This document shows, piece by piece, positions 37,988 to 50,850 of a stretch of 64,000 nt of DNA. The translations under genes and the position numbers were made by a program. Below the pieces are notes generated by a model. It was not told the origin of the DNA, did not search any database, and saw nothing but the letters and a program-made list of their open reading frames with translations. The stretch's first letter is position 1, and each line of letters opens with the position of its first letter. The DNA comes from Phylloscopus collybita. Its lineage: Eukaryota; Chordata; Aves; Passeriformes; Phylloscopidae. The stretch lies in NCBI GenBank assembly GCA_027886175.1, contig JAJNNQ010000024.1:7796001-7860000 (forward strand), in the 5' to 3' direction.

Positions 37988-38811
37988 CAGTCATAGAAAA
38001 AACCTTATTACATGACTAAGGGAATCTTCATGAGAGCTTAATTCTCACTGTTTTACATAAAAGCTGGCTCCTCTTGTGCCTGGACAACAGTGCTTGATAT
38101 CAACTGTGGAGTGATGTAGTTTTGTTCCCCTGGTAGGTCTTGCTGGTCCATGTTTCCAGTGTCCAAGCAAATTGTTTAATTTGGGTAACCTCAGGATTTT
38201 TGCCTCTTCATCCTCTAAGAGCTTGGGATCTGTCAAGTGACTGAGATCTCCCTTCAAGTGTCTGATCCAAGTGTGATGGTTTATCCAGAATCCATGAAGA
38301 CAGGGAAATAGGAATTGACTTAAAGACTGCCTTGGCCTTTACCCAGGGACATGGATAGAGTGGATGTTGTGATTCTGATGGGATACAAGTTAATTGCTCA
38401 AAGTCTACCAAATCTGAATTGTAATTGTCAGAATCTATCTCCTAGTGAGTGAAATTTTAAGTAGAATGTATTTTCTTTTATAGTTTAGCACCCTCTAAGT
38501 CAGGGTAGTTCAGCAATGATGTGTAGAAATGCTCAATTCTAAAAGATCTAAAACCAAAACTGATTTACTGAACTATCCATTTTCCCAGCTCTGATTAAGG
38601 GAACACATCCAATTACATAAGTATATTATTAATGTTCATCTGTAGTGTAGTAGAATTAAAATTGCAATGCCTCCCAATCACGGTCTAAACCACACAGTAA
38701 TCAAGCATGAATTTAGCAAGTTCATTTTTCCATTATGCTGTTTTCAACACAAAGTTACCATATTAGCATATGGTACCATAACATTGCAGTGCAGACTAGA
38801 AGAAAGAAACC
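37988..38811. other. Single-copy DNA, nothing recognised
   Basis: No supported feature. Confidence 0.5.
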
Positions 38812-38987
38812 CTTTACTGCGAGGTGGGGTGGAACACTGGCACAGAGAGGCTGTGGATGCCCCATCCCTGGGAACATTCAGAGGCAGGCTGGGCTGGGCT
38901 CACAGCAACCTGACCTTGTCGAAGATGCCCCTGCTCCTTGCAGGGGGGTGGGACTGCTGGAGCTCAGCTTTGAGATTCCATGATTCC
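38812..38987 (+). mobile_element. CR1 LINE, short decayed 3' end
   Basis: A CR1 3' piece of about 175 bp in + orientation. It contains the 'gaacactggcacagagaggc' block, 'ccccatccctgggaacattc', 'aggctgggctgggctcacag' and the terminal 'gattccatgattcc'. Short deletions before the end have removed much of the usual 'cccttccaaccc' segment. It belongs to the same general 3'-end type as the copies at 20.98 and 43.75 kb. Confidence 0.88.
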
Positions 38988-39724
38988 TGCTTGGGACTGC
39001 ACTTATCTTTAATCAGTTTTAAAACAGAAGGTAGCAGAATGTGACTGAAAGCCCCAAAGCAGCAGCATTTGCTGCAACGAAGAATAGAAACAGCATATTT
39101 TAAAAGCTCGCTATTTTAAACTTTAAGTGCTTCTAATTCTCTCTCCCTCTTGACTCTTGCCCCAGTGGACCATATCAAAACCTTATGCCACTGTGCTGAG
39201 TTCAAATCTACAGCACAGTGTCCAGGAGCCTAACTCTGCTGAATTCAAGTTATTCTTTTGTGCTGCTGTATTTAAACGTCAAACTAGACAGGGGAAAGAA
39301 AAGTGAGTTTGCTTGGCTGGTTGGTTTTTCTCTCTGTTTCTGTGTGTCAAAGAAAATTTCTTTATAAAATGATGCACTGAAAATAGCAAAAATGCTTAAA
39401 TGGTTTATCTTTGGAAAAAAACAAATAGTATCCCTTGCACTGTGGTTTAAAAGCAATTATTACTCATTATGTAATTTCTTTTCCCCCCCTTTTATTCTTG
39501 ACTCAGTCAGCCTTCTTTTTTTGCTTCAGTCATCTAGTTAAAACTGTGCAAATAATCCATCCTCTGTGTGTCATTCATGCCTTTATGATATGCATTGCAC
39601 TGGTAATTTTACCTATAAAATTTACTGTGTATTTTTGGGTTTAGCTAAGATTAACTACGCTTCAAAACACTTTCAGTGCTAATAAAACAGATTGTCCTTA
39701 CATAAGCAATCTGCTCATTTGTGA
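38988..39724. other. Single-copy DNA, nothing recognised
   Basis: No supported feature. Confidence 0.5.
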
Positions 39725-39764
39725 GGTTTTGTTTTTTTGGTTTTTTTGGTTTGTTTTTTTTTTA
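39725..39764 (+). repeat. Short G/T tract
   Basis: T7GG-type repeats followed by T10. Confidence 0.9.
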
Positions 39765-39973
39765 TAATTTTGTGATAATATAGGTCTGTTTTTCTCAGAC
39801 TCACTCATCTTCACTTGCATTGTGCCACCACTGAGGAGTATTTTCCTAAGCAGCAACCATGCACAAAGGAGATGCATGGTCACAATTCAGAAGATATGAG
39901 GCAAGAAACATTACTCTCAAATAGAATCTTTGGCTAAAATCCAGTACATAGCTAAGCCTGCAATGCTTTATTT

Positions 39974-40120
39974 AAAAGAAAAAAAAAAAAAGAAAAAGAA
40001 AAACAAACAAACAAAAAACCCACAAAAACAACAAAACCCAACTAAACCTTAAAAGAAGGGTGAGTTTTTTGTTGTTGTTGTTTTTTGTTTTGTTTTGGTT
40101 TTGTTTTTGTTTTTTTTTTA
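39974..40120. repeat. Facing A/C-rich and G/T-rich tracts (inverted pair)
   Basis: An A/C-rich tract (39974-40047: A13, then (AAAC)n and CCCA units) is followed after about 16 bases by a G/T tract (40064-40120: (GTT)n, (TTTTG)n, GGTTTT, T9). The two are roughly complementary over about 55 bases. The region could therefore fold into a long imperfect hairpin, or it marks two low-complexity tracts of opposite orientation. Confidence 0.8.
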
Positions 40121-42458
40121 TTAATGGACTAAATTCACTCTACTGAGGGAAAAAAAAAAAAAATAAAATCTCTGGTTTTACTTCTCCATTGCGCTACTAG
40201 ACCATGACTGTTTCCTTGGAGTTTATTCTCTTTGTCTCCTGCTAATGTTGGTTTAAAAAAGCCCAAACACAGGCAGGTGCTAAACCATTAAATGCTAAGT
40301 GAAGACATGCCAGATTGCATAACTAATAGCAATGTAAATTGAAAATAATAAGTTGAGGAATGTAATTTTATGTTTTAAGCCTGTGCAAAAGCAGACCTTG
40401 ACTTACTAAACACTAATGAGTACTTATGGACTCATATATTGTTCAGTATTTTTACAACCATGAAAATGCATCATGAACTACATAGAAGATCTTATGGGTA
40501 TTTTATTGGAAAAGAGTAGCTAGATGTTTAAACTTCTGTATATAAAAAAGATTTTTTTTTTTAATCTTTTCCTTATCATTAAACCCACAGTAATGCCCAA
40601 TATTTTCATAGAAAAAAAGTGAAACAGTTCAAACAACACATTAACTGTCTGGAGTTTTTCATACTGTTTTCTGAAATTAACTTTTTAGGGCATTAAAGTT
40701 GTTTAGGTTGGTTTGTTTGTTTTCAGAGGAGGCAGGCAGGACTGTCCTGCTGCTCCTGAGATGTAATGGCAATTGTTCCCCACTCTGACTGTGAGCCCAA
40801 ACCATTTTCCCTGTGGCAGTGGGATCTCCTCCCATTGTGGGGTCACTGGAGCTGCCTGATCCCCATCTAGGACCTGTAACTCTGAACAGATCATGCCTTA
40901 TCCCATTTGCCCCATGGGATTACCCTAACAGAAATGGAATAATCTTTCCTCCTTGAATATATCAACTATAAAACCTGTCATCTGAATAGTCTGATGATGT
41001 GATTTCCCACAAGAATTCATTGCAGAATAGGTGGAGAAATATATAACTATATATATTGGAGCATGTGCTCCAACTACAAGTAAGCAACCTCTTTTTGGGG
41101 AAGACAAACCACAGGTTCTCCTGTGATGTGGTATCTGTGTAGAAATCACATGCTGGTTTAAGTTTGATAAAGCCTGTCCATGGAGGAAGTTAGGTTGCTT
41201 ACTGCCTTTAAATGCCCTTTAGAGGTTAATTACTGTGCTGAATACAAGCTTGTAGAAGTTACTGCTGTTTATAATTTGACCCTTTTTCACTTGCTCTACC
41301 CCCTGTCTCCACCTGACAAACCTCCCCTCCCAAAAAAAAAAAAAAAAAAAAAAGACGTTTTTTACTACCTTGAAGAGATTTGACAGGAGATTAAAAGTCT
41401 GCAGGATAATTCAATTTTCACACACTTAAAGAAGATAACAATTATGGAAGAAAGTGAGTTTAAAATATTCACTTTGTATTCTTTTTGCTTGATTTTTTTT
41501 TTTTTCCCTAACATGGTTGTCTGCAAATTGCTGCTAAAATGCTACATGGGAACAGCTTATATACATGCAAAGGTCACAGAAAGCCTTAGGGTAGTTCAGA
41601 TAAGTGGTCAAACAGCTAGGAGACAGGCCTGCAGGAACCAGGAGCTCAGGTGCTCCAAGAGCTGTTTATTACCCACTTTTCATTGTTGAAGCCCAAGAAC
41701 AGGCTCCTCGAGCAGACGCTGCCTTGCTTCAGGGTTTCACCGGGTCTGTGACAATGTCAAGCACATTTTAATGTTCTGCTGGGTTAAGTGCTCTGTTCAT
41801 GCAGCCCTCCTGCTGAGCAGCCCTTGTTCAGATGTGCTTCTGAAATTGTGGGATGTTTTTAGCTGTGAGGAACACCCAGAGGTTACTGTGGATTTTGTAA
41901 CACTGCATTTCCTCACGTTATGGACAAGCTTTGTTCTGGAAATAATTCCAATTTGGTTGAAAAAAAAACCAACAAAACCAACAAAAAAATGTGAATTTCA
42001 GCTTTTTTAAAAACCCTCTGCAAGCATCAGGGACAAGTATGTATTAAAAATTAAGATTTTTTTTTTTATAGGGCTAGATATTTAAGGATTCATTTTGAGC
42101 AGCTCCAGGATAAAAACCAGTTAGTAGCTCAGACTTTTCCCTTTTCACTCTTCTTGCAAAGGCATCTGCAAGAATCTTAATGATAATCTCACCAGTATCT
42201 ATATCTGGCCTGTTCTTTCACGGGTGATAATTACAGAAGTAATGGAAAAGAAATAGTAGAAACAGATGAACAGGCATCAACTTGGATGGCACTGCTGGCA
42301 AAGTAGCAAGGCAATCTTCAGTATATGAAGAGAAAAGTACATCTACTTAATGGGGGCCAGAACTATACAGAGCCAATTAAGTGAAGATGAACACAAAAGA
42401 AGAAGGTAATAGTGAATTTACAGAGATTAGAGATTCCCTGCATATTTTTGGATTTGCT

Positions 42459-42495
<37 letters not shown>

Positions 42496-43744
42496 TACAT
42501 CTTGCACAGCCCTTGGCAAGTCTAAGCATGAATTTGCTGTGTAATGAATAAGGTTAAGGAGTGCCCATGGTGTGCTGGGGGCAGTGTAGTCAGCCCAGTA
42601 AATATGGGATCTGTTTGCAGGCATGTAAAGCAAAACACTGGGCAGGGAGACTCTAACCTGCTTTTGATATTCTTCAGGCTTTGTGTGCATCTCCTGCCAA
42701 ATGACTCTGAGATTTCTGTTCCAGCAGCCTGCACAACCAGGGACAGCCAACATATTCTGTGCAGAATAACTTGGAGAATTTCAGCTCCTGGTTTGTGACC
42801 TACTTATACTTAAAATGGTACTTGGAGATGAATGTGTTTTCCCCACATATACCTATGCTACGAGGAGATGCTCTTAAATTTAACTTTGCTAAATGTTATG
42901 CAAATTCAGTGCATTTTAACTTTCACAGTCTGGAATAGAAGTGCTGCGCTTTACTTTAAACACACATTTTGCATAACAATATTAAGTTCCATATATTATC
43001 TTAAAATGCAAAATGTATAAATCTACATGGCTGCAAGAGCATAAGCAGAACATATTACTCTGTGAAAATGGAAGCACAGCCCCAGCAGCGTGCAGCATCT
43101 GTATATTAATCAAGCCCACTGATAGCTTTGTTTCAGGAAAAAAAGAAGTTAGCTTTAACTTTTTTTCTCTTTCTTTTTTTTTTTTTTTTTTTTTGCTTTA
43201 ATTTATGAAGTATGAGGATATATTAAGCAATAATGCACTCCAAGAGAGAGCATTTAACACATGAAGAGGTTCATATTTTTATCCTACTAGGCTAAAAGAA
43301 AAGCCATAAAGTTTTCAAATTTATAATGCTGAGGCAGAGATAAACTCCAGAAATCATAATTTTAGCTGTTTCTCTGTCAGTCAAAAAAAAGCAGTTACAG
43401 TTCAGTAATCAGATCCTAGTTATTAATTTTTCCCTCTCAAAAAAAATGAGAACCTCAAACTTTTCTTCACTGAGCAGACAAATTTGCAAATCAGTGCAAA
43501 GAAGGACTCAGAGGACAGAGAGACACGTTGACTGTGTACCATCTCCTTTTCATGGCTCTCTTCAGCTTGGAACTGGGAAGTGGCAGGGCCAGAGGAGGCT
43601 CCTGAGTGGTGCTGAGAAAAGCAGCAAAACATTGTTTTTTTTAAAATTAAAGGAAGAAGTATTCTTAACCTCACCTTCATTCCCCTCCCTCCAAAGGCAA
43701 TAGGATTTGCCAAAGGACACAGTGGCTGCTGTCATAAATACAGG
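40121..43744. other. Single-copy DNA with several homopolymers
   Basis: Holds A14 (40150-40163), A22 (41332-41353), an A/C tract (41960-41989), T32 (42461-42492) and T21 (43174-43194). No gene or transposon is recognised. The segment 40715-40920 is GC-richer but unidentified. Confidence 0.5.
42461..42492 (+). repeat. T32 homopolymer
   Basis: Thirty-two consecutive T, the second longest homopolymer in the window. Confidence 0.97.
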
Positions 43745-44105
43745 AGTGAAGAGACTTGGGGATATTCAGCCTGGAAAAAACTGGCCTTCCTGTACCTTAA
43801 AGGGTCCTACAAAAATGCTGGAGAAGAATTTTCACAAGGGCATGTAGTGATAGAACAAGGTGAACAGCTTTAAACAGAAAGAGAGATGATTTGGATTAGA
43901 TATTAGGAGGAAATTCTTTGCTGTGATGGTGGTGAGAGACTGGCACAGGTTGCCCAGAGAGGCTGTGAATGCTCCATCCCTGGAAGTGTTCAAGGCCAGG
44001 ATGGATGGGGCTTTGAACAATCAAATCTAATTAAAGATGTTCCTATTCATGGCAGGCTGCCTGGAACTAAGTGATTTTTAGTCCAACCCAAACTATTTGA
44101 TGAAT
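43745..44105 (+). mobile_element. CR1 LINE fragment, 3' part, decayed
   Basis: About 360 bp of CR1 in + orientation. It includes 'gaagagacttggggatattc', 'gggcatgtagtgatagaaca', 'gatttggattagatattagg', 'actggcacaggttgcccaga' and 'gctccatccctggaagtgtt'. The end 'tccaacccaaactatttgat' keeps the pre-terminal block but has lost a clean terminal octamer. It is the longest continuous 3' region among the CR1 copies here. Confidence 0.92.
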
Positions 44106-47100
44106 ATCATTAATGATTACTGTTTTGACATGTTCACAGTTCAAGATTTTTCAAAGGTGTTTAAGCTTTTTATTCACAGAAATGGTTCTCAGTAGCGTTC
44201 TCTGCATCACCTGTTGAAATCCACGTGACTTGCTTTAGCACCATTCCATTAAATGTAGACAATTCACCTCTGTGCTTAACAGCATGTTTGGGTGCCAAAC
44301 ACTTCTGAGAATATAATCTTAAATTACTTGTCTGCAATAACAGAGGAGTTTATGACAGACTGCCATCATTTACCTGCACTCACAAACATAATCTGTTGCC
44401 TACCCACCAGAACATCTTTCAGAATGTACTGAATAAATCACCTCTGCCTAATAATTACATGTTCAGGTTGTAAACCATTAAGGTTCATTGATTTATTACA
44501 AATCTTTAGAATATGATGCTCTGGTTTGGTAAACACTCCCAGGCATATCAAGAGGCCATACACCTGGCAGAGAAACAAGGCAGAGAAATGGTATTTCTGT
44601 GGTTTTATCTTTTTTCACCAGGTTCTGCAAGGTGTATGTCCACATGAAAAACATGTCCTATTCCTCAGAAAATGTTTAGGCATGTTGTTTACCCTAATTG
44701 AAGGAAGCATAAAGGGACAAAATTCCTTCTGCTGTTACTTAGATAATAGTAGTGGGAAAAGCTGAAGTGATTGCACTCTGCTTTCTTAGGTAGTGTCACA
44801 TGGTGCCATAAATAGTTAAATGTTTCTCAAACCAAATGACAAAAAAACTTGTGTTAAAAGCTCGTGGATTTTCCAGGTCATTGTACAGATGTACAGATCC
44901 TTCTCATAGAAAAAAATGATTTAGTAGATTGTACTAAATTTTTACTAAAAAATTACTAGACTTTTAAAGCTGTCATAAATATTTTGACCATAATTAAAGT
45001 TAATTTATGTCTTTCATGTGGAATACTATCCTTCAAGAACAAGGAAAAGGGGGAAATAAAACCACGATTTTTTTTAATACCATAATAATTAACTTTAATT
45101 TTTAGACTCTATAGCGCATCAGTAATATGACATAATTTAATGTTAGTGTGTTCTGTCACTTATTGACTGATTCTGGGGGAGAAATTTTGGCATGCATTTG
45201 CAGGAAATTAGGTCTTTTTTATTTTTTGGCTGCAATGTGCATGCAACTTTGTTTTTTGACATGGTCTCTTAATTGTTCTTTATGTGCTAGAGTACTTTTT
45301 GCTACACATCAGACTGAACAGCCTGGTGACTGCTTTCATGTGATAATAAGAGTGTCATAAACCTTTCAAAAGGGGAAAGGAGAACTTCTGTCTTCTCTGC
45401 AATCACTCAGAAAAGTAATTTCTAGTAAGATTGATTGAAAGGACTGTTTGATAACACCTTTTTGGGTCTTCCTCCCACACTGCATCTGTTCTGGGTATCA
45501 CTGCATATATCAGTATCCAGACCAATAGCCCTATTTTTAGTTTTATGGCTGATACTCCAAACTAATGGGGACTAATAAACTTGGACTGCTGAACTCTGAC
45601 TGAAATGTCTGGGAAATCAAACTCATGCTCCCTTACTTCCTGAGGACAACACAATAAGTTAGAAACTGAACTAAAGGTCTTTTTACTTTACTCTCTAGAC
45701 CAGCTTAGCAAAATTTATAGATGTATAGTTCCAATGAATTTCACATTACTTGCTCAGGACCTTGTGAAATTACAAGGTACACCTACCACCTACTACTCTC
45801 TGGTATCCAATTCTTTTTTAAAACATTTCCTAAAACCTCAATTAAAGGTTTCTCCAAAGGCTTAGGAAAAGTTGGAGTTTGAAGAGGTGATCTTAGATGT
45901 AATTTTCACATGTGGTGTTTAATTTTTAAGCCCCTGAGCCCCTGTACTTACAGAGAATGAGCATGGACAAGCAGTCTAAAAACCTGCAATCAGTGGAACA
46001 GCTCATTAGAAATGTGTGGGGGATCTCTTTCTGTTTTGCTGTCACTGGATGTGAAGAAAGAAGGGGGAATATAGGACAGGATATGGAACATTTTTTTTCC
46101 CTACTCTTCAGACAGAGCTGTGTGTTTAACAGGTATTAGTTTGGGCAACTTAATAAAGAGCCAGGACTTTTCCCCTGGACTGTTTGGCAGGGGAATTTGT
46201 TTAACTTACGTTGCCAAGGTAACACCAGCAGCATTTGCAGGCCCCTTGAGTGCTTTATCTTCCATTCTTTAATATTTGCTGGATGTGGTGAGCAGAGGTG
46301 CACACCCCTCAAAGTGTTTCCAAGGGCCAGAGGGTCATTGCTGCAACCTACCCATGAGACCCCTCCACTTTTTTGAGGTGATCTTCTAGCTGTTGGAGAA
46401 AACACAATTTTTGATTTTTCTTTTTCCCAAGGATGATAAGTTTCAAAAGCCCTGTCTTAAATAATTTTTAAAAAAATTTCCTTGACCCTTGCACTGGAGG
46501 AGAAAGAAGAGAATTTTTGTGGCTTTCAGTCTCTCTACCAAGAGCAGAATTGTGCTGGACACAGAACACAGAATTAGGGTCAAGTTTTGAAATACTTCTT
46601 TGTAATGCAAAGGGCTCTGCATGGACCAAAGCTTTGCCAACAGAACTGCAGAAATAATTTCACAATTAATTTGTTTATTCACTATAGTGCACTAATTCCC
46701 TCTCTGACTCTGCATGTTGAACAATATGAGTCCATAAATTAGCTGCAAAAACAGACTGGAAAATTATTATCTCCCTGGCCCAGTCTCTTTGCATTTTTCA
46801 TCAGAAGGGTTGCAGTCCCTACATTGGATTTCACAGTATGGTGGCTGTAGCTGCAGGAGCACTGCGGGGCTCTATTTGTGAGAAGCCTCATGAATTGAAT
46901 CCCATGGTTCTGTCTGCAGGGGGTGCCTAGCAATGAACCAGTCCCTGTATATTAAAATATGCTGAAGAACATTTTCAAGGGCAACTGCCAAATGGTTTTC
47001 CTTTTTAACAATTAGCAGCTAACTTCTCCTGCTCCCTTCAAAGGCCTCTTATTTAACTGCATCACTTCACTTTGATTATTCCAACAGACTCAGCGCTATC

Positions 47101-47362
47101 AGTGTGCTCCCTTCTCAGCTGTCTTTCCTCCAGAATCTTTCTGCAGTTTCTTGCCATCCATACCCATTCCCTATATCTGCTAACAGACAGAGCCTGGAAT
47201 GTAAACTATCACATTTTGTGAGCAGAATCAACAAGAGTGGCCAATACTCTTCCTTAAATACCAACAGGAATACACAGAATGTGTCTCCACAGGCATTTTT
47301 AACTCAGATCAGAAATGTGCTGTAGCAGTGAGTATCTCAAAGGTAATTTCCCATGCTATGGT
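44106..47362. other. Single-copy AT-rich DNA, nothing recognised
   Basis: About 3.2 kb with only short unrecognised frames and no clear repeats. Confidence 0.5.
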
Positions 47363-47392
47363 CTTAGTTGCTGGCTGGGGTTAAACCACAAC
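47363..47392 (+). mobile_element. 30-bp scrap resembling the 3' end of an ERVL-type LTR
   Basis: The sequence 'cttagttgctggctgggg' followed by 'ttaaaccacaac' matches, from memory, the 3' terminus of the avian ERVL LTR type seen at 49956-50425 (which ends 'ggggttaaaccatgg'). I see no further LTR sequence upstream. It may be a deletion remnant of a lost LTR, or coincidence. Confidence 0.45.
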
Positions 47393-49955
47393 TGGCAGAT
47401 GGACTGGATGTCTGTTGGGTGAAAATAGACTGGAAGATGCATTCCAAGAATGCTCATAATCCTCTCTGAACTCTTACAGTCACTCAGTCAAAAGGGCAAA
47501 AATAAAGTTAATCTGAGGTGGAAAAAAAAGAAAATATGGACAAGATATCAAGTGCCCAGAAGCAGCAATGTTTTTTTCTCTATAAACCTGTGTAAAATGG
47601 ACTGAGCCAATACTAAGTCTCATTGAAATTAATAGCACTTGTATAATTTCCCCAAATGCTGGCAGAAATTACTTCATCATTTCCAAAAGTGGCCATTAAT
47701 TTGCGTGTCTGAGAGGACAAATAGTAATTTAAAACTTTGTTTGAATAGGTCTGCTTTTCACTAGAAATTTCTCAGTGTAATTTTTCATTTTATGAAAATC
47801 ACCCCAAAATCACAGTCCCTTGCAAAATTCAAATATTTCTGGATTGAATAAACAAAAAGCAACAACAACAACAAACCCTCCTGCTAATTTGATGCACTTA
47901 CCTGTGATTTTGAGAGAAAACAAACTTGAAAGCCAGCTCTATAAGGTTCTATAATTTCATACAAACTGATTTGTCACATGTGGAATTATAAGTGGGATTA
48001 TGTCTCTCCTATTCATTAGGTTTTTTGTGTGTGTTGTTGTCTTCCAAAGCAAAATTCTGACTAAGAGACACCCTGCATGTGCTCCAAATTGCAAGGAAAG
48101 TACATTACTCAGCTGACAGCTGACCTGCCATTTATAATTAATGTCAGAACAGCAGTAAACCAAAATGACTGCTTTTCCAACTGATATAACTTGTCTTCTG
48201 TCTTGTCCTTTTTAAACCTCTTTCAACACACTATATCTATTGGCATATCCTTCTAAAATCCCTTTCAGTGCTGTGTTTTGATCTCTTTAGCCAGTTGATC
48301 CCATTTTCTCACAGTGTACTTTTGTTTAATTGAACAATGTTCTCTTAATTAAGAAATAATTAAAGTGGAATTTCACTGAAAATAACTCGGTCTTACCTTA
48401 TTTCCTGTTTTGCCTAGGAAGACATTCTGTTGGAGCAGCTGTGTGAACAATAAAACACACCTTGTATTAAGAGGCTAATCTGTTTTAACCATAATAAAAG
48501 TTATCTTAGGACTGCAGATACCCAGAAGGATCTTTTCACTCTCTTCCTTATCTCTCTTAAATCTCTCAGAGAAATGAGAAATCTCTTCTTATATTCTCCT
48601 GGATTTAATTTACATACTGTCAGCACTCTTGACTGGTCTTAGAATTGACACATGCAAGAGAATTGAAAGAGGAATAATAAGTTGAACTACTAAAGTAAGT
48701 GAGAAGGGAAAGAAATGAATATTTGTGAAGAACATGCTCAGAGAGTATAGTAAAATAGAAAATGTGACAGTTAAGGATGATGCATGCATTTCTTCTTTTA
48801 ATGTAAGTACATAATTATGACGACCATGACTGAAATCCTATTAGCTATTTGGAAGAAAAATTCTCTCAAAGACTTTCTATCATATTATCTTTATTCAAAA
48901 TTCAATATCAGTGAAGAGAAAATAGTTTAGCATAGAATCTGAGTGCCCATGGCTATCTCAGATATATATATATATATTAAATACATATATATAAACTTTT
49001 ATATCTAATATTATGCATATGTCTAGGAGTCTTTAGTACACCAAGTCAAATTGTATTAGTAACAGCCACAGACTAGTGTTAATTTAAACTTTCATTAGGT
49101 TCCTGCTAGTATCTCTTCAACTTCATCATTCCTTGACAAGCTCAAGGGGAAATGATGTGCCACTTTTCATTTTCCAAATATGATCCATTTAATAATAGAA
49201 GTAGTGTTTTTAAATTCTGCAATTTGAATGGAAGCTTAGTAAAATAGAACATTTTTAATAAGAGTGAGGTGCTAGGATCCATCTTGTGGCAGAGCTGACC
49301 ACTCAGAAGTTGGGGTAAGGAAAATCATAGGTGTGAGAATTAAGGATTGTTTTAGAGAAAAATAAACAGGACAATGTATATGCACATAAATCTTTGTCAT
49401 ATTTCCTCTGTGTACTCCTGAAAAGTAGTAAGTGTTCAGAAATCATTTCTTAAAAGACATTTAAAAATCCCAAGTTTTGAATTATACATTTGAACTAACT
49501 CTGGCAATTCCTACTTCTGCTGGTAATTATTGAAAACTGCTGTCACGTGCGTGTGTGACAGACTCCCCGGAGACAGCATGGCAAATATCAAACCTGCTGC
49601 ATGTGCTTGATCTGAACCATAAAAGCAAGTGCTGAATCAAATAAAACCGGCCTATGAAGCACACTCACACTTCAAAGCTTGCTATTAAAGCATCTTTGTT
49701 GGATTCAATGTTTAATGGGCTTCAATGACTTCTAGGGAAAAAGTGCTAATTTTACTCAAGGCTTGCTGTGTGCCTTTCCAGGAGCCAGGAGGACCTTTCT
49801 GTCATGGATGTGATGGACAGGGAGCTATTTCAAGGCTACAAGTGTGCACCCATGTTATTGTGGTACGTGCAAATGTGAGAGTTTACACAGCATGAACCAA
49901 GTGATGGTAGTTGTTTGACTGAGCCCTGTATTTCAGTTTCGTAATTTACAACTTT
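47393..49955. other. Single-copy AT-rich DNA with a (TA)n run
   Basis: Contains an AT-rich microsatellite at 48962-48997. The segment 49540-49760 is unbroken, begins with CACGTG inside a 6-bp inverted repeat (tgtcac/gtgaca), and looks regulatory in style, but nothing proves it. Confidence 0.45.
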
Positions 49956-50425
49956 TTACTGGTTTTGACTGGGATGGAGCTCTTTTTCTTCACAGGGGCT
50001 AGCAAGGGGCTGTGTTTTGGATGTCTGCTGAAAGCAGTGTTGATGACACAGGAGTATTTTAGTTCCTGCTGAGAGGTACTCGCACACTCCCCACCAGTGA
50101 GTGAACCATGGGGTTCACCAGAAGTTTGGATGGGACACAGCTGGAACAGCTGACCCCTACTGACCCCTGGGATATTCCAGACCATATTGGCCAGGGCTGC
50201 CAGTGCTCCAAGATTGATTTGGCATCACCAAAACCACCACTTCTGGCCAGCAATTTATTTGGGATTTTTATCGTTTGTTTTTCATAGCTTTGTTATCCTT
50301 GATGGTTTATTTTGTATCTTTTCCTTCGTTTTAATTATTAAGCTGTAGTTATCTCAATTTCTTTCTTGCATTTTTACCCTGATGGGTCTGTCTTCCATCT
50401 CACTCAGTGAGGGGTTAAACCATGG
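49956..50425 (+). mobile_element. Decayed solo LTR of an ERVL-type endogenous retrovirus
   Basis: About 470 bp matches the layout of the avian ERVL LTR as I recall it. It begins 'actggttttgactgggatgg' (family: TG-CCTGGTTT...GGGATAG). The middle holds 'gggacacagctggaacagct' and 'gggatattccagaccata'. Near the 3' end a TTATTAAG-CTGT-TTATCTCAA-like stretch corresponds to the polyadenylation region. The end is 'ggggttaaaccatgg'. Both termini are eroded and I see no target-site duplication, so it is old. No gag, pol or env sequence is adjacent, so it is a solo LTR left after recombination. It has no coding capacity. Confidence 0.8.
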
Positions 50426-50818
50426 TGCTGTTTTATGCATATGACTGTGCAAGTGCATGGTTTCTGTGAAGTAGCCGAGATGCTATAAATCCACATCTTC
50501 TCTTGCTTTGATGTGACCTGTGTTGCTCTCCTCTAGATACTCACGCAAACTAAACAGTTCCTTGTGATGCCAAGGATGCTGGAAAGCAAATTCAATTGAC
50601 ATAATTCAAATATGCCACAAAGAAGAGATATTAATATATTATTCACTTATTCTACTACATTTCCCTTTAGGGTTTACAGCAGCCAGTCTGCATTGTGTTC
50701 CTTTTGCTGTGGAGACCATATCCCTGTATAGGAACTCAAAGAATGAATTTAATGTTTGGAATTACCTGGAGTCTAAAATTGAGCAAATCATTTGTCCCAT
50801 GAGCCACAAAAAAAAAGG

Positions 50819-50850
<32 letters not shown>

